Assembly: GCF_003576645.1 (NCBI RefSeq)
Contig: NC_044925.1
Coordinates: 16,842,497 to 16,906,496 of the forward strand
DNA: 64,000 bases
DNA from: Ipomoea triloba
Taxonomy: Eukaryota > Streptophyta > Magnoliopsida > Solanales > Convolvulaceae
Direction of reading: 5' to 3'
A program made the translations under genes and the position numbers. This document shows positions 43,294-55,562 of the stretch, one piece after another. Numbering within the stretch: the first letter of the stretch is position 1; the number at the start of each line of letters is the position of its first letter. Below the pieces are notes generated by a model. The model saw only the letters and a list, made by a program, of their open reading frames with translations. It made no database searches and was not told the DNA's origin.

Positions 43294-44403
43294 TAATTCC
43301 TTTGCAGTTAAATCAGTATCTGGAGCATCGCACATAGGATCTCCCGACCCATCGACAAAATCGTCATCCTCATTAGAAACGTGAGACGAACACTCCACGT
43401 CAAGTGCACCCCTGTGCCTTTTTGCTACCACCAAGAAACACATATAATAATCAACAGTAGCACACAATGCGACCCAAAGTGGCATACATAATAAAAAACT
43501 GTAGCGCACAACAAAAACACCAATTGGCATAAAAAAAATAGCACACAACCAAAAAAAAATGCAAAAAAAAAAAAACCAGGAAAACTAAAAAAACAAAAGG
43601 AAAATAGTCGATACATTAAGATAAGAAATGTGCATGATTGAAACATCTAACGAATATAAACTTACAAAAGCATGGCACACAACATCTTCGAGCAGGGCAC
43701 ACACATGATAAAAACTTATCACACAACATAATATGAACGGTGTACATATTTTCAAAAAAAAAAATGAACAGTGTACATAATTATAACATACAAAAATCAA
43801 CCTACGAAAATCAAGATAATCATCATCATAACACACAGATTGAACCACAGAAATGTTTAAATAATATTATAACATACTAAACTATTCAAAACCAAACTAT
43901 TATAATACCAATAAATACAACCTAACATGAAATTAATCTACAACCTAAAACTACCACAATTAGATACTATCTAGCCTATTTGTTTGAATATTTTTTAATC
44001 TTTTTAAGCACAAATAATATATTTTGGTTTTGATTATTATACCCAAGCTAAATTAAAGACAACAAATGATAATGAAATCAAAACCGTACCATAATCAATT
44101 ACTTTACTACGGAGTATTTCAAAACAAAGTTTATAGTAAATCTAGATAATGTTGATCAACTATAAGATTCTTTTACGTAGACAGTTAACATTTAACAACA
44201 TATTCATAAAAAAAAATACTTTGTAAATTGGTGTAAAGCTTTTTCATAAAACCAATATTTTAGTTGAACCTTCTCAATCTTATAACAGATTCACTATACT
44301 CCAAGAATTGATATACAATTGATATTCACCTCCTAAAATGAGTTCTCTATATAGTTGTCGGGGAAAAACAGGGTTTACAAAAAAAAATATGAGACACACA
44401 ACA
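43294..44403. other. AT-rich flank with GGCACACA repeats in opposite orientation
   Basis: 43400-43860 is rich in GCACACAA, GGCACACAC and TGGCATA, the reverse complement of the TGTGCCA phrases left of the copia insertion. Removing that insertion would bring the two blocks close together. 43860-44403 is AT-rich with nothing recognised; it ends at the family-A LTR. Confidence 0.45.
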
Positions 44404-45729
44404 TGATAAGACTCCGAGATACCCTTAAATAAGGCACATTTTAGGGTGTTTTATCACGTTTATAGCATCCTTGCATGGTGAATTATGCTCATAAATACTT
44501 GAAAATCACTAACTGATGCACAAAAGCCACTTTTAGCTTAAAAGAAGTGAAACAGGAGCCCCGGGAGCAAATAGGAGCAAAAGTTGAGCTTAAAGAGCAA
44601 ACTAGGCAAGAACGGAGCCCCGGAGGACCCAACTTGATGGTCACACGCGTGTGAGCATGCATGAAAACTTTCCAGTAGCCTCCCACGCACACTCACACGC
44701 GTGTGGATGGCGTGGAGGCGGTGCTGCGCGAATTTCGACTAGGGTTATCATTTCGGAGACTATTTAAACCCCTTTGATGAATTTTCAGAGGAGGTTCCCA
44801 GAAAATTAGTTTTCCCTTTTCTTAGTTTTTCCTTTGGAAAACTTTCTCCATTTTTCTTAGTTTTTAGATTAGATCAATCTCTATTGTAGCAAGACAACAA
44901 GCTTGGATTGAAGATCTTCTTCTCTCTAGGTGATTTCTATTTCATTTCTATCATTTTAGCTATCTTGTTCTTGGATTAAATTAGTTTTGCTTGAATTTCA
45001 TATTATGAGTAGCTAGTTTACTCTAGAGATTTGGATTGTGTGATTGAATATTGCTAGTGTGATGATCTTATCTCTATATCTTGGATCTATGTGTTTGTGT
45101 TGATGGATTACCTATTCTTGTCTATTGATTGTTGTTTTGATGAGATCTTGTTTGGATTTGGCCAATCTAGATGAGAGTTTGAGCTCTTGACTCTTTCATG
45201 TCTTTGATTAGAGTTAGGATTAGAAGCTTGACACAATCATAGTTCCTATGGACTTCTTAAGAATAGTAGGATAGTGTGTAGCTCAAGTGTTTGATAAAAT
45301 TCCTCTTAAAACTTTGGATGCTTGAAGGCACTCCCAAGTCAAAGAAGCCTTAGTACACAAAGGTGGAAAAGGACTAAGACAACACACTCTTGAATAGCCA
45401 ATATCCTAGCAATCCCTATCCATGACCTTAGAAACTCCACTATGCAATATCCATGAACACTATCCAATCCCTACCCCTTTTACATATTTACAAAATCCCT
45501 TTTACTTTACTACTCTATTGCACTCAAACCAACCAAATGAACTACTCTCACTCACAATTCCACCCTTCACCACACTCGAATCCTATGCATAATCCAATCA
45601 AGTAAACTCCCGAACACTTGACACACCTCCACGTCCCTCCTTCGAGACCGACACTCGGGGAGTCACAGACTTTCCGTTTTAACACAAATATCTTTTGACA
45701 CCTCAACCCTAGCAAAAACATCAATGTCA
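44404..45729 (+). repeat. 5' LTR of the second family-A element
   Basis: 1326 bp from TGATAAGACTCCG to AATGTCA. The palindromes are TCACACGCGTGTGA (44641) and CACACGCGTGTG (44694). The TATA run CTATTTAAACC is at 44760. After the leader, TCTCTCTAG/GTGATTTC near 44930 could be a splice donor. Confidence 0.9.
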
Positions 45730-45732
45730 AAA

Positions 45733-45749
45733 TGGCGCCGTTGCCGGGG
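45733..45749 (+). promoter_or_regulatory. tRNA-Asp primer binding site
   Basis: TGGCGCCGTTGCCGGGG is a perfect 17-base complement of the plant tRNA-Asp 3' end, three bases after the LTR. Confidence 0.95.
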
Positions 45750-45926
45750 AGGGCAATAAGTTGTCATATGTTTTTATTTACTTTGATTGCATGAATGCTA
45801 GATTTGAGCAATGTTAATCCATTCCACTTAATTTTGTTTTATTTTTATTTGTTTTGCTACTAACCCAATCGACTACTTCTAGTCAATTGTGGAAATTTTT
45901 GTTTCATTGATAATTTTACTAGGTGA

Positions 45927-48476
45927 ATGCACACGCGAGCAAAAGGAAATCAAGGTTTACTACCCTACATTCCTGAAATCAATAGAGTAACTAGAAGGAA
46001 AAATACCCAAGGATCACTAATGGCTTCATCAAGCTCAACAAGAAATCCACAAGTAAGAGGATCAATTGTACCAAATCCACCCCTAGTTCCAATTAATCCA
46101 CAAGTACCGATTAACCATGAAGAACCAATTCTGGAAGAACCACAAGCTAACAGAGCAAACAATCAAGAACCACAAAGATCAATTGCAGATTACATGACTC
46201 CAAATTTTAACATGCACAACTCAATCTATGTACCCCCAATGGAGAACGTCAAGTTTCACATGCATCCAACTATTCTCACATTGGTTCAGAACAATCAATA
46301 TTCGAGATTACCATATGAAGATCCCAACGCACACATCACAAGGTTCATACGAGCATGTGGGATGTACAGACAAGAAGGCGTTAGCGAGGAGATAGTTCGA
46401 CTAAAATTATTCCCATTTTCAGTTATATGAGAGGCAGCACAATGGTTGGAAAGCCAAGACGACAATCATTTCAGAACGTGGCAACAATTGCATCGTGAAT
46501 TCATGAACGAGTTCTTACCCATTACAAAAACTATGAGGATTAGAATGCTGATACAAGAATTCAAACAAAGAAGGCTTGAAAGTTTGGGAGAGGCTTGGCG
46601 ACGATTCAAAGTTCTTAAAAGGCAATGCCTACAAGATCTGATGTACTCATGGGACATGATTAGCTCATTCTACGGAGGGCTGACAGATGAAGGAAAAATG
46701 TTGCTTGACTCATCCTCCAGCGGTGCCTTTGTCTCCCTTTCTTTGCAAGAAGCTGAAGTATTGATCGAGAGAATATCAAAGAACACATCCTGTTGGTATG
46801 ACCGGAGAGGAGATCATGGAGGTATATATGAAGTTGATAATCGTGTGGCAAGTGAGGCCAAAATAGAAGCAATGAATCACGAAATCAAAAAGCTACAGGC
46901 TATGGTAGAAAAAATGGAAGGAAAGCCCAAGCCTTGCATGGCTTTGGCACTTTATTGTAATATCTGTGGAGGACCTCATGACACCAATATTTGCACTTCT
47001 CTGTCTGCATCTGAGCAAGTTGAGGCGGTAGATTACCAAAGGAACTCCAATTTCAATGCTTATGGACAAAACCAAAGATCAAACAACAATTGGAAACAGG
47101 GAGAGGGTTGGAACAATACCAACAATGATGGATATCAAGCGCGAGGACAATAAAACTATGGAAGCAAGCCTGCATATGGACAGAATGACAAGAATAGACT
47201 GATGTACAATCAAAACCAAGGAAATGGAAATCAAACGACTCAGTTCAGGCCACAATACAACTCTCAACTTGACTTTACTCAACAAAGGAGGGATGACATC
47301 CGTGAAGTAGACGAAAGACTTACAAGGACGATCATGGAACTCAAGAATGATCGAGCAAATTTGAAACAAGAGATTACTCAAGAAATTCGACAAGAAATTT
47401 CTAGTCTTCGACAAGAGTTTAAAGCCACACTTAAGACAATTGAGAATCAAATTTCTCAAATGTTTAAGATGATGTCGGATCGACACTACGGACAACTCCC
47501 GAGTAACACTGAGAACAATCCGAAAGAGAGAGTCAACGCCATTGATGCCAAGGAAGAAGAACATGTGAAATGTGATCTAATGGATGCCATTTGTGGAAAA
47601 TGTCAATTTAAGGTAGATGACCAAAGAAACGAGATTGCCTCTTGTAGTCCCACTCTCGAACTAAAGAATGCGAGCAGTTCATGCATCATATCAATGAAGG
47701 AACACATGGAGAAAACCACTTCGAAAGAATGCCCAAAAGAAAAGGAGCTACCACGAGACAACATCAAAAGTTCAAAAGAGAAAGAAACGGCTCGAGAAGG
47801 TACAATTAATGCTTTTATCGGGAAATTTTTCAATAACAAAGAATGCCGTGAATTGTTTGAGAATGACAGTTGTGATAATTTTACCTATTTAAGCCAAGAA
47901 TCTTCGACTTGTTTGACTGAGGGTTACCCCAGAAAGAAGGGTGACCCTGGAGCTTTGTTGATTTCTTGCTCTATACAGAACATGGAACCTCAAAACGCTA
48001 TTGCTGATCTTGGTGCTTCTATCAATGTCATGTCTTTAAATCTTTTTGGAAAATTAAACTTACCATGTTTGAAACCGACGAGGCTGACTCTACATTTAGC
48101 TGACGGAACCACACGGTATCTTGAAGGCTTAGCGGAAGATGTTCTAGTAAGAATAGGAAACTTTCTTGTGCCAGTCGATTTTATTGTTTGTAAGATGGGT
48201 GATGATGATCCCCATGAATCCTTAATTCTTGGAAGACCATTTCTGGCTACTTGTCGTGCACGAATAGATGTGAGTTCAGGTGAAATTACCCTAAGATTCG
48301 ATGGACAAGCCATAAATGATGAAAAGGAAAGAGCGAAAGAAGGAACTGATGACGATGAAAGGGCAAAAGTCAAACCAAAGATGAAACCAAAACCGAAGTG
48401 GAGAAATGATAAGCTTACATGGAAAAACACGTGGGTACCAAAATGCTTCCTACCCACTACCAAGGAATATGGTTGA
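45927..48476 (+). pseudogene. Athila-like gag-protease polyprotein with two stops
   Basis: One frame of 850 codons from ATG 45927 to 48476 is interrupted only by TGA at 46428 (GGA in the sister copy) and TAA at 47151 (TAC in the sister). Domains in order are: the gag domain (HITRFIRACGMYRQEGVSEE; ESLGEAWRRFKVLKRQC), CNICGGPHDTNIC, an Asn/Gln-rich stretch, a coiled coil (RQEISSLRQEFKATLKTIEN), a Lys/Glu-rich linker, and protease (AIADLGASINVMSLNLF; LILGRPFLATCRARID). The ORF closes with a basic tail and no polymerase follows. It is the better preserved of the two copies. Confidence 0.85.
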
Positions 48477-48744
48477 ATTCTAAACAAGGTATGATGCGTC
48501 TAGCCAATGACGTAAATAGTGGCGCTACTTGGGAGGCAACCCAAGGTTTTAATAATATGTTTTTACATCAATTTTATACTTTCGTTTTTAATGTTTTTGT
48601 TCTAATAAATTGATACAATCAAATGGAACCATGTTTTGAGAACTAACTTGTAGGATTCGGGACTAAAAATTGCTTTGGAAAGGCTTATTTTGGACTTAGA
48701 TATGAAGGGAAAGACCAAAGCCGGAAGAAAACAATGCAGAGGAC

Positions 48745-48911
48745 TGCCACCTGAGCTCACACGTGTGTAGCTGTGCGTGGGAACGAGGCAGTAGCCTCCC
48801 ACGCACGCTCACACGCGTGTAGCCATGCGTGGGACCGAAACAGAGAGCTCCCACGCACGGTCACACGAGTGTGACCGGCATGAAAGCCCTCCCACGACCT
48901 TAAAACCCCCC
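48745..48911 (+). promoter_or_regulatory. Internal palindrome cassette, second family-A copy
   Basis: The three units read CACACGTGTGTAG, CTCCCACGCACGCTCACACG (continuing to CGTGTAGCCATGCGTGGGA), and GGTCACACGAGTGTGACC, a perfect 18-bp palindrome. CTTAAAACCC follows as a TATA-like run, then a CT-rich leader. Confidence 0.6.
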
Positions 48912-49047
48912 TTCGGATCTCCCACGCCATTTTGCTCCAAAATCCCTATTTTGTCTTCTCTTCTCCACGCAAGGTGAATCCAATACTCAAGGTTTGAATA
49001 TCCATTCTATTTTTACTTCAAAGAAGATCAAAAACATCACCATCAAG

Positions 49048-49745
49048 GTAATTTCTCATCTTTTAAACTATTTATCCTTGAATATTCATGAGTATGGAAG
49101 AGCTTGAATGAGAAATTTGTTCTACATTCCCTTGCATGATTTTGAATGATTTGAATGATTAAATTGGTTTATAATGCTTCATAGAACTATCCTTTGATGT
49201 TTTCTTTCATTATTGATGGTTACATTGATGGATTGTTATATATTTTTGAGCTTCAAGTGTAAACACCATTGATGAACAAATGGGTTTGTTAGATTTCTTG
49301 TTGAAATTATGAAATTGATGTTTGAATTGATGTGTAAACTTGTTGTAGAACTATTATATGCCATCAATTTGACTTTTCACATGCTACATTGCCCAAATTG
49401 AATTTTCAATTTCAAACCCTAATTTTTGAATTTGGGGAAGAAGATGGAGTTGACTTTTTGAAATTATTGACTTTTAGAGTTGACTTCTTATTTGACTATC
49501 AAATTGAAATATCTTATGATGAATTTCTGCATGTGTGTGATAATGGAATGATATTGTTGATATTCTTATGCTAGAATTGTCCAAAATATAGGGGAAACTA
49601 TGGCGAAATTTTCGAAAATTCTTAGCCCTATATGTTTGAAATCCATTATCTTGACAAGGAATTTTACATAATTACAATGGTGACTTATTTGAGAAATAAT
49701 TATTCAAAACCAATTACCATGAATGTTAATTTCTACAATTTGTAG
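49048..49745 (+). other. Predicted leader intron (698 nt), second family-A copy
   Basis: CATCAAG/GTAATT to ATTTGTAG/GATGGG. It aligns along its length with 25878-26550. Splice borders are conserved although the interior has diverged. Confidence 0.6.
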
Positions 49746-49746
49746 G

Positions 49747-49810
49747 ATGGGACGCTCAGAGGAAGTCGCAAAGAAATCAAGCACGATGAATGCTCCTAAT
49801 GGGAACTAAA
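49747..49810 (+). pseudogene. First codons of the ORF1-like ORF (fragment)
   Basis: The ATG one base after the intron opens MGRSEEVAKKSSTMN and then stops (TAA at 49807) where the element is truncated. It shows that GGA, not TGA, is the ancestral second codon. Confidence 0.5.
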
Positions 49811-51947
49811 AAAATGTTGGTGTAATTGTTTGTTAAGATGAATGCTTCATATTATTTTGATTTTAGTATGTTTTTTTAATACTTTTCCATCTTTTTTACC
49901 CTTTATTATATTATTTTCTTCCATTAAATAACCCGCGTTCTGTTAGTATAAACTTTAGTAATGGAATATTCTGTAACCTATTTATTATTCTTAACTTATT
50001 CATTAATTTCTACAAGTTAGAATATTATTTTTATTCTTGATTATAACTATATATAGCAACACTCATCTTTAGTACTACTTTTATTACAAGTTGAAAATAC
50101 TCATTTAAATATATTGAAAATAATCATTTTTATTTTATATTAATTATTGCTGTAATATTTAAAAATTGTACTAAGTATTTACATATTTTAATTTTCGTGT
50201 TGGTCATTAATTTAATGACGTAATGCACGTATTATAAGTCTATTAGTTAATTATTAATATTTTGTTTTATTTATAATTTTATAGTATATGAAAGAATATA
50301 AACACAAAATAATAAAATCATTTAAAAAAACTAAAAATTGGTAAAAATAAACCTAACCTGAAATAAACCTGAAATAATTTCATTTGAACTGAACATATCC
50401 AAATTAAATTTGGTTTGAATATCGGGGTAAAAACATCCTTCGAAATTTTTGGATATCTGAAATAAAATTTGTGTATCACCCGAATCAAACCGACATCCAC
50501 CCCTAGCTCTAACACTGTAAGCTTCCAAAACGGGACAACTAGGTTATGGAGTGTAGGACATTCGCCTGGTTGACGGGACAAATCATTGGTAGATCTAGTC
50601 CACCGTATATTCACAAGAAATGATGATAAACTCTAGTAATGAAATTGCTTGAGGTCAACAAATATGTGTCTGCACAGAATAATCATCACTCTCGAACATC
50701 AGACATTCTCATACTTTGGAGAATATTTTACTTTGATAACTCTGTTGGGTTCCCCGTACTTCACAACATAGTAAACGATATTGTCAAAAAAAAAAAAAAA
50801 AAAAAAACTTCATGGTGCTGGACAATCCAACCCTCCTGATTCTTTATTTCACCACATAATCATTCAAAAAATGGTCGAGTAAATATGGCGCGGACATTTT
50901 CTTCCATATCTAACAACGAACTTTTCTTTATTTTTTAACCAAACTCGAAATCAAAAGTAACATGTGTTTCAGTGTGTCTGAACCATGATAACCCTCTATC
51001 AAATGCTTTGATAAATCTAGTCAAATTCAACTTAATATTAAGGTATCAATTGAATATTGCATTGAGTCCTTCACAACGTTGGGTACTACGCATACCCCCA
51101 AAAAAAGGCCGCACGAGAACGTCTCCGGCCATCTCGATCTCCTGTATTATCTCGTAGCCCAAAAGTTTCCGTAGTCTCCGAGTTTTGATTTAGGTTTCTC
51201 ACTGTCAACATCGTATCAATAGTAGAAACCATAATCTTTTGCTTATTTTGACTCTAAATATTGAAATGAATTTTTGGGACATCTGTACTTTGTTCCTTAC
51301 GATCTGATTTGTTTATGTGATTGTAAATATCCTTCACTGTAAACTTTATATTCTCATATCCACCTATATATTGTAGCAAACAATCATTAATAATCAACTA
51401 ATTAACAATTATACAACATGTTGCTATGAAATATTTGACAAGTTTAATAATACCTTATAGATTTGCAAAGTACTCATAATCCTTTGACACGTGAATCCCT
51501 GAATCATGCATGTCTTCGGCTTAAGAACCAACAACATCATTAATGCAACGATGGGATCTATGAAACCCAACCATTAATGCCCTTTTTCATGTCCAATTTC
51601 TTCGTAACAAATCCGACTCCACACGCATATGAAGCATACTAGTTGTAAAGATCATCTTCATATTCAAAATACATTTTCATGACATCAATAGGATCCGAAA
51701 AAGCTTTTTATTCAAAGTCCATGCCCTTTATGGTGTTTTCCTTTTCTTTATATTCAGGAACACTTTGCTCATTAACACCTTTAATTTAGAGTGAGAGTTT
51801 GGACGGTCCATGCAATTATCCCTTCCAATCAAGGGAGAATGATAAGAACACGCTTCTGTAAGTCAAAATACTGTCACCGTCTAAATGAGAATCGTCATCT
51901 GTTGGAAGCTGGAAGATGTGGTGGTTAAAGGAGTATGGAAGAAAGGG
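49811..51947. other. AT-rich intergenic DNA
   Basis: No intact gene is seen. A 22-base poly(A) at 50786-50807 may mark the 3' end of an old retroposon, but I found no target duplication. The FAR1-like remnant is listed separately. Confidence 0.5.
51560..51780 (-). pseudogene. Possible FAR1/FHY3-like domain remnant
   Basis: The minus strand reads FSDPIDVMKMYFEYEDDLYN, a stop, then YASYACGVGFVTKKLDMKKG. The spacing of Tyr, Phe, Tyr-Ala and Gly-Phe resembles the N-terminal zinc-binding domain of FAR1/FHY3 proteins, which derive from Mutator-like transposases. There are several stops. The match is weak and short. Confidence 0.35.
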
Positions 51948-52230
51948 AGCTAACTGGTTATCTTCCTTTAAGGTAAATATTATTAAAAAGAATATTACAA
52001 GTACAAAAAATGGCATATAGACAATAGTTAATTTCCCTAGCATATGGAAAATTAAAGAGTCATTGATCTATATGTCAAAACCGTTAGCCTATAATAGAGC
52101 GCTAAAAAGATTACAAGAACAACATAATAAAATCCACAGTTAACTTAAATATAACAACGCGGCCTCAGCCCATATTTGTTCAATGAAGCTCAGAAACACG
52201 AATCCGCAGCCACAGTGCTTTTGAAAGCCA

Positions 52231-55200
52231 TCATGTTCCGCACGTTAGAAAAGAAGGGGGAGTGACCTTATAGAGAATTTTGAACACATTTCTGAGCAAG
52301 ATTGCAGATGTCCTCTCCACGTCTGGACTCATATTATCATGTAAGGCCATATTCCTTGCCTTCCAAATATGATACACAGCCGAAGTAATTGCCAAGGATC
52401 CAATTTTTGATTGTGTGCGTGAAGCGCGCCAATCTCTATATGCCCACTTAATAGCTCCACGAACAGAACATGTGTTTCTTTGAATTCCTAATGCAGCTCT
52501 TACTTTTTTCCATACCAGCTTAGAAAACTCACAAGAAAAAAATAAGTGGCTGGCACTTTCCCTTTCAGATTCACACATAAGGCATTTGTTATCAATCTCC
52601 AAGAACTCCAGGTTGTCTTTTGTTTGTAACCTCCCACGTAGACAAAGCCATGTAATAAAAGCATACTTTGGAGGGTTTATGCCCTTCCAAATATACTTAA
52701 ACACAAAGCTTTTTTGTCCTTTAGGTCTGATTAGATCATACACTGCGCCAGAGGACAGACCTTTAACATCCAAATAAGAATTCAATTTTTGAATACACTC
52801 TTCTTGGCTGTCAAAGATCGAAATCAGCAAGTCACGAACTTGAGCAATGCTTCTCATAAGAGCCGAATCATTTTTATTTGGCCTCCAACTCCAAAAATTC
52901 ATATCCTTGAGATAGAATTCATGGATCCACTTAATCCAGAGAGAGTCTTTATTAGCATGAATATCCCAGACCAACTTTGAAAGGAATGCAAAATTCCAAT
53001 ATCTTAAATTTTTGAGACCCAGACCTCCTTCTTCCTTTGGTAAACAGATTTTATTCCAGGACACCTTGGGTTTTTTTCCTCCCCAGAAAAATTTTCTGCA
53101 TAAAGAATTAAGATGATCAATCACAGTAATAGGTAGAGGGAACTCTTGTAGCCAGAAAGCAACTATTCCTTGGATGACAGAGTTGAGCAGCTCTAGCCTG
53201 CCTGCATATGATAACGAGGAACCTTTCCAAGCTGAGAAGAAATTATTTACTGAGTCAATAAGAGGCGAGAAGTTCACCACTTTAAGCTTCTGTGCATCTA
53301 ACGGGATACCTAGGTATCTTACAGGCAATGTTCCCACAGGGATATGAGTAAAACTAAGATCATCATGAACCCCTGCACAGAACATTTTTGATTTTTCAGC
53401 ACTGATAGATAACCCCGAAGTTTGTTCAAATTCATTGAGAGCCTCCATAAATACTTCCACCGAACTAGAGTTTCCTCTGCAGAAAAACATTAAATCATCT
53501 GCAAAGGTAATATGACAAAGACGGAGACTCCCACACCTTGGGTGGAAAGAAAACCTTGCATTCCTTGTCTTCACCAACAAAATACGAGAAAGATATTCCA
53601 TGCATAAAGTGAACAATAATGGTGACATTGGGTCCCCTTGTCTCAACCCTCGCTTCCCATTAAAGTGCCCATAAAGTGCTCCATTAACAGAGATGGAATA
53701 AGAGGGTGTTTGAACACATTCAAGAATCCATCCTACAAACACATTCGGGAACCCCAAACCTGTTAGCACTTCAACCAAAAAATCCCAGCTAACAGTGTCA
53801 TAAGCTTTTCGAATATCAACCATGATAGTGCATCTTGGTGATATTCTCTTCCGGTTATACCCGCGGATAATCTCTTGTGCTAGCATAATATTATCTGAAA
53901 TATTTCTGCCCGCAACAAATGCCCCTTGGCCCGAATTAATAATACCAGGGAGGATTGGTATCATTCTGGAAGCAATCACTTTGGTGATGATTTTGTAGAA
54001 CACTGAACAACATGAAATAGGTCTAAAATCTTCCACTCTTTGGTTGTGTGTTTTCTTTGGAATAAGTGCGATCACAGTACTATTCCACTGCTTAAGGAGT
54101 TGACCCGAATTGAAAAATTCGAGCACGGCATCTGATACAAGTTTCCCAAGGAAATCCCAATTTGCTTTGAAAAATGCTGCAGAATAACCATCCGGACTAG
54201 GAGCTTTTTCATCACCCATTGCAAATAATGCTATTTTAATTTCATCATATGATATTGGAACTGTGAGAGCAAGAGGTTGATCAGATGAGACACGGGAGAA
54301 TTGCTGAAAATATAATTCCTTAGTCTGTACACGGCTTCTCCTTTGCCCAAAGAGACTTGAGTAATATTTCACAAATAAATCTCCTACCTGATCCATGGAA
54401 TTCGTGGGGACCCCATTATCATCAATGATGGAGGGAATAAATTTAGCTGCATTCCTCTTGTTGATGAGAGCATGAAAATAATGGGACCCTCTATCACTTT
54501 CAATCAAATGCTTAGTATTTAACTTCTGGGAAAAAAATTGCCTTTCAGCCTCCATAAGAAACAAGGCTTTTTTCCTTAAAAACTGAACATGAGCACGTTC
54601 ACTCATCCCCGCGTGCAGCACGTCTAACTCTTCAAAAGCTTGAGTGAACTCCTCATTTGCCCATTTAACTCTTTCAGATATGTGACTAAATTCGTTTTTA
54701 TTCAGAGTACGAAGGGGACCCTTCAAAATTCTCAACTTCATTGCAAGGACATACTGCTTCGTTCCAATAATTTATGTTGCCCATGATTCCTCCAAAATAT
54801 TTCTGAATCTCTGGTGATTCAGCCACATATTGAAAAATCTGAACGGTCTGTTCCCCAATTGTCTTTGTTCAAATATCTTCAGTAACAATGGGCAATGATC
54901 TGACACACTTCTCATACTCAAGAATTCTGTACTGCACATAATCCCATTCTGAATCCACCAATCATTAATAAGAACTCTATCCAATTTTGATTCCATGGAA
55001 CCATTACTCCATGTGAATTTGCTACCAGTGGAAGGGCAATCTGACAATCCCAAGTTTACACAACACTCCTCAAAGTCACAGAGATCATACCTTGTTGGTT
55101 CCACTCCACCCCTCTTCTCTTCAGAGCATAATGCTGTATTAAAATCTCCAGCTAGAAGCCATGGCTCAGAAATAGTAGCACCATAGTGAGTAAATTTCTC

Positions 55201-55562
55201 CCAAAGAGGTCTTCTTGCTACAACGGTAAAAAGACCATAACAAAAGTACACAAGACCTTTTTATGAGAAATTTTGCAGATGAAAAAACAATGAATTGCCT
55301 GAGACGAAGTATCCAAAATAACGCAGTCCACTTTTGAAGAATCCCAAACAATCATAATTCTACCTCCAATCACTTCATGAAAATTATTAGCCATCCGCCA
55401 TCCATTCATGTGGTTACTCATGAATCTAATGGCTTTTTCCTGACTGAGTTTCGTTTCAATTAATGCACAAGCAATCAACTTATTTTCCTTGATGAAGTTC
55501 ACAACTCCACCAGCTTTGCGGGGTTGATTCAAACCCCGCACATTCCAGCATCCTATTAACAT
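52231..55562 (-). pseudogene. LINE ORF2: endonuclease and reverse transcriptase
   Basis: The ATG at 55562 opens an AP-type endonuclease (GCWNVRGLNQPRKAGGVV; ETKLS; LLAGDFNTAL; SDHCPLLL). Reverse transcriptase follows, with PKKTHNQRVEDFRPISCC, VAGRNISDNIMLAQE, KAYDTVSWDFL, RQGDPMSPLLF and the catalytic FADD (TFADDLMFFCRG). The end is a zf-RVT zinc-binding domain (CLMCESERESASHLFFSC). Two breaks are seen: a one-base frameshift near 55235 and a TAA at 54772-54774, both between otherwise collinear parts. It would nick DNA and prime reverse transcription at the target. Confidence 0.9.

Larger units (their letters stand above)
44404..49810 (+). mobile_element. Second family-A Athila-like element, 3' truncated
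   Basis: A complete 5' LTR, perfect tRNA-Asp primer site, gag-protease ORF, ACTTGGGAGGC motif (48527-48542), palindrome cassette, leader intron and the first codons of the ORF1-like ORF are collinear with the copy at 7713-31952. Similarity stops near 49810. No 3' region or LTR follows. As in the first copy, reverse transcriptase and integrase are absent at the place where they should follow protease. Confidence 0.75.

Noticed and set aside
50318..50530. A hAT-type element end (ACCGACATCCACCCCTAGC)
   Set aside because: The phrase looks like such ends, but I found no partner inverted repeat or 8-bp target duplication nearby.
50639..50839. A SINE ending in the 22-base poly(A)
   Set aside because: No A/B box promoter pattern and no flanking duplication could be found.
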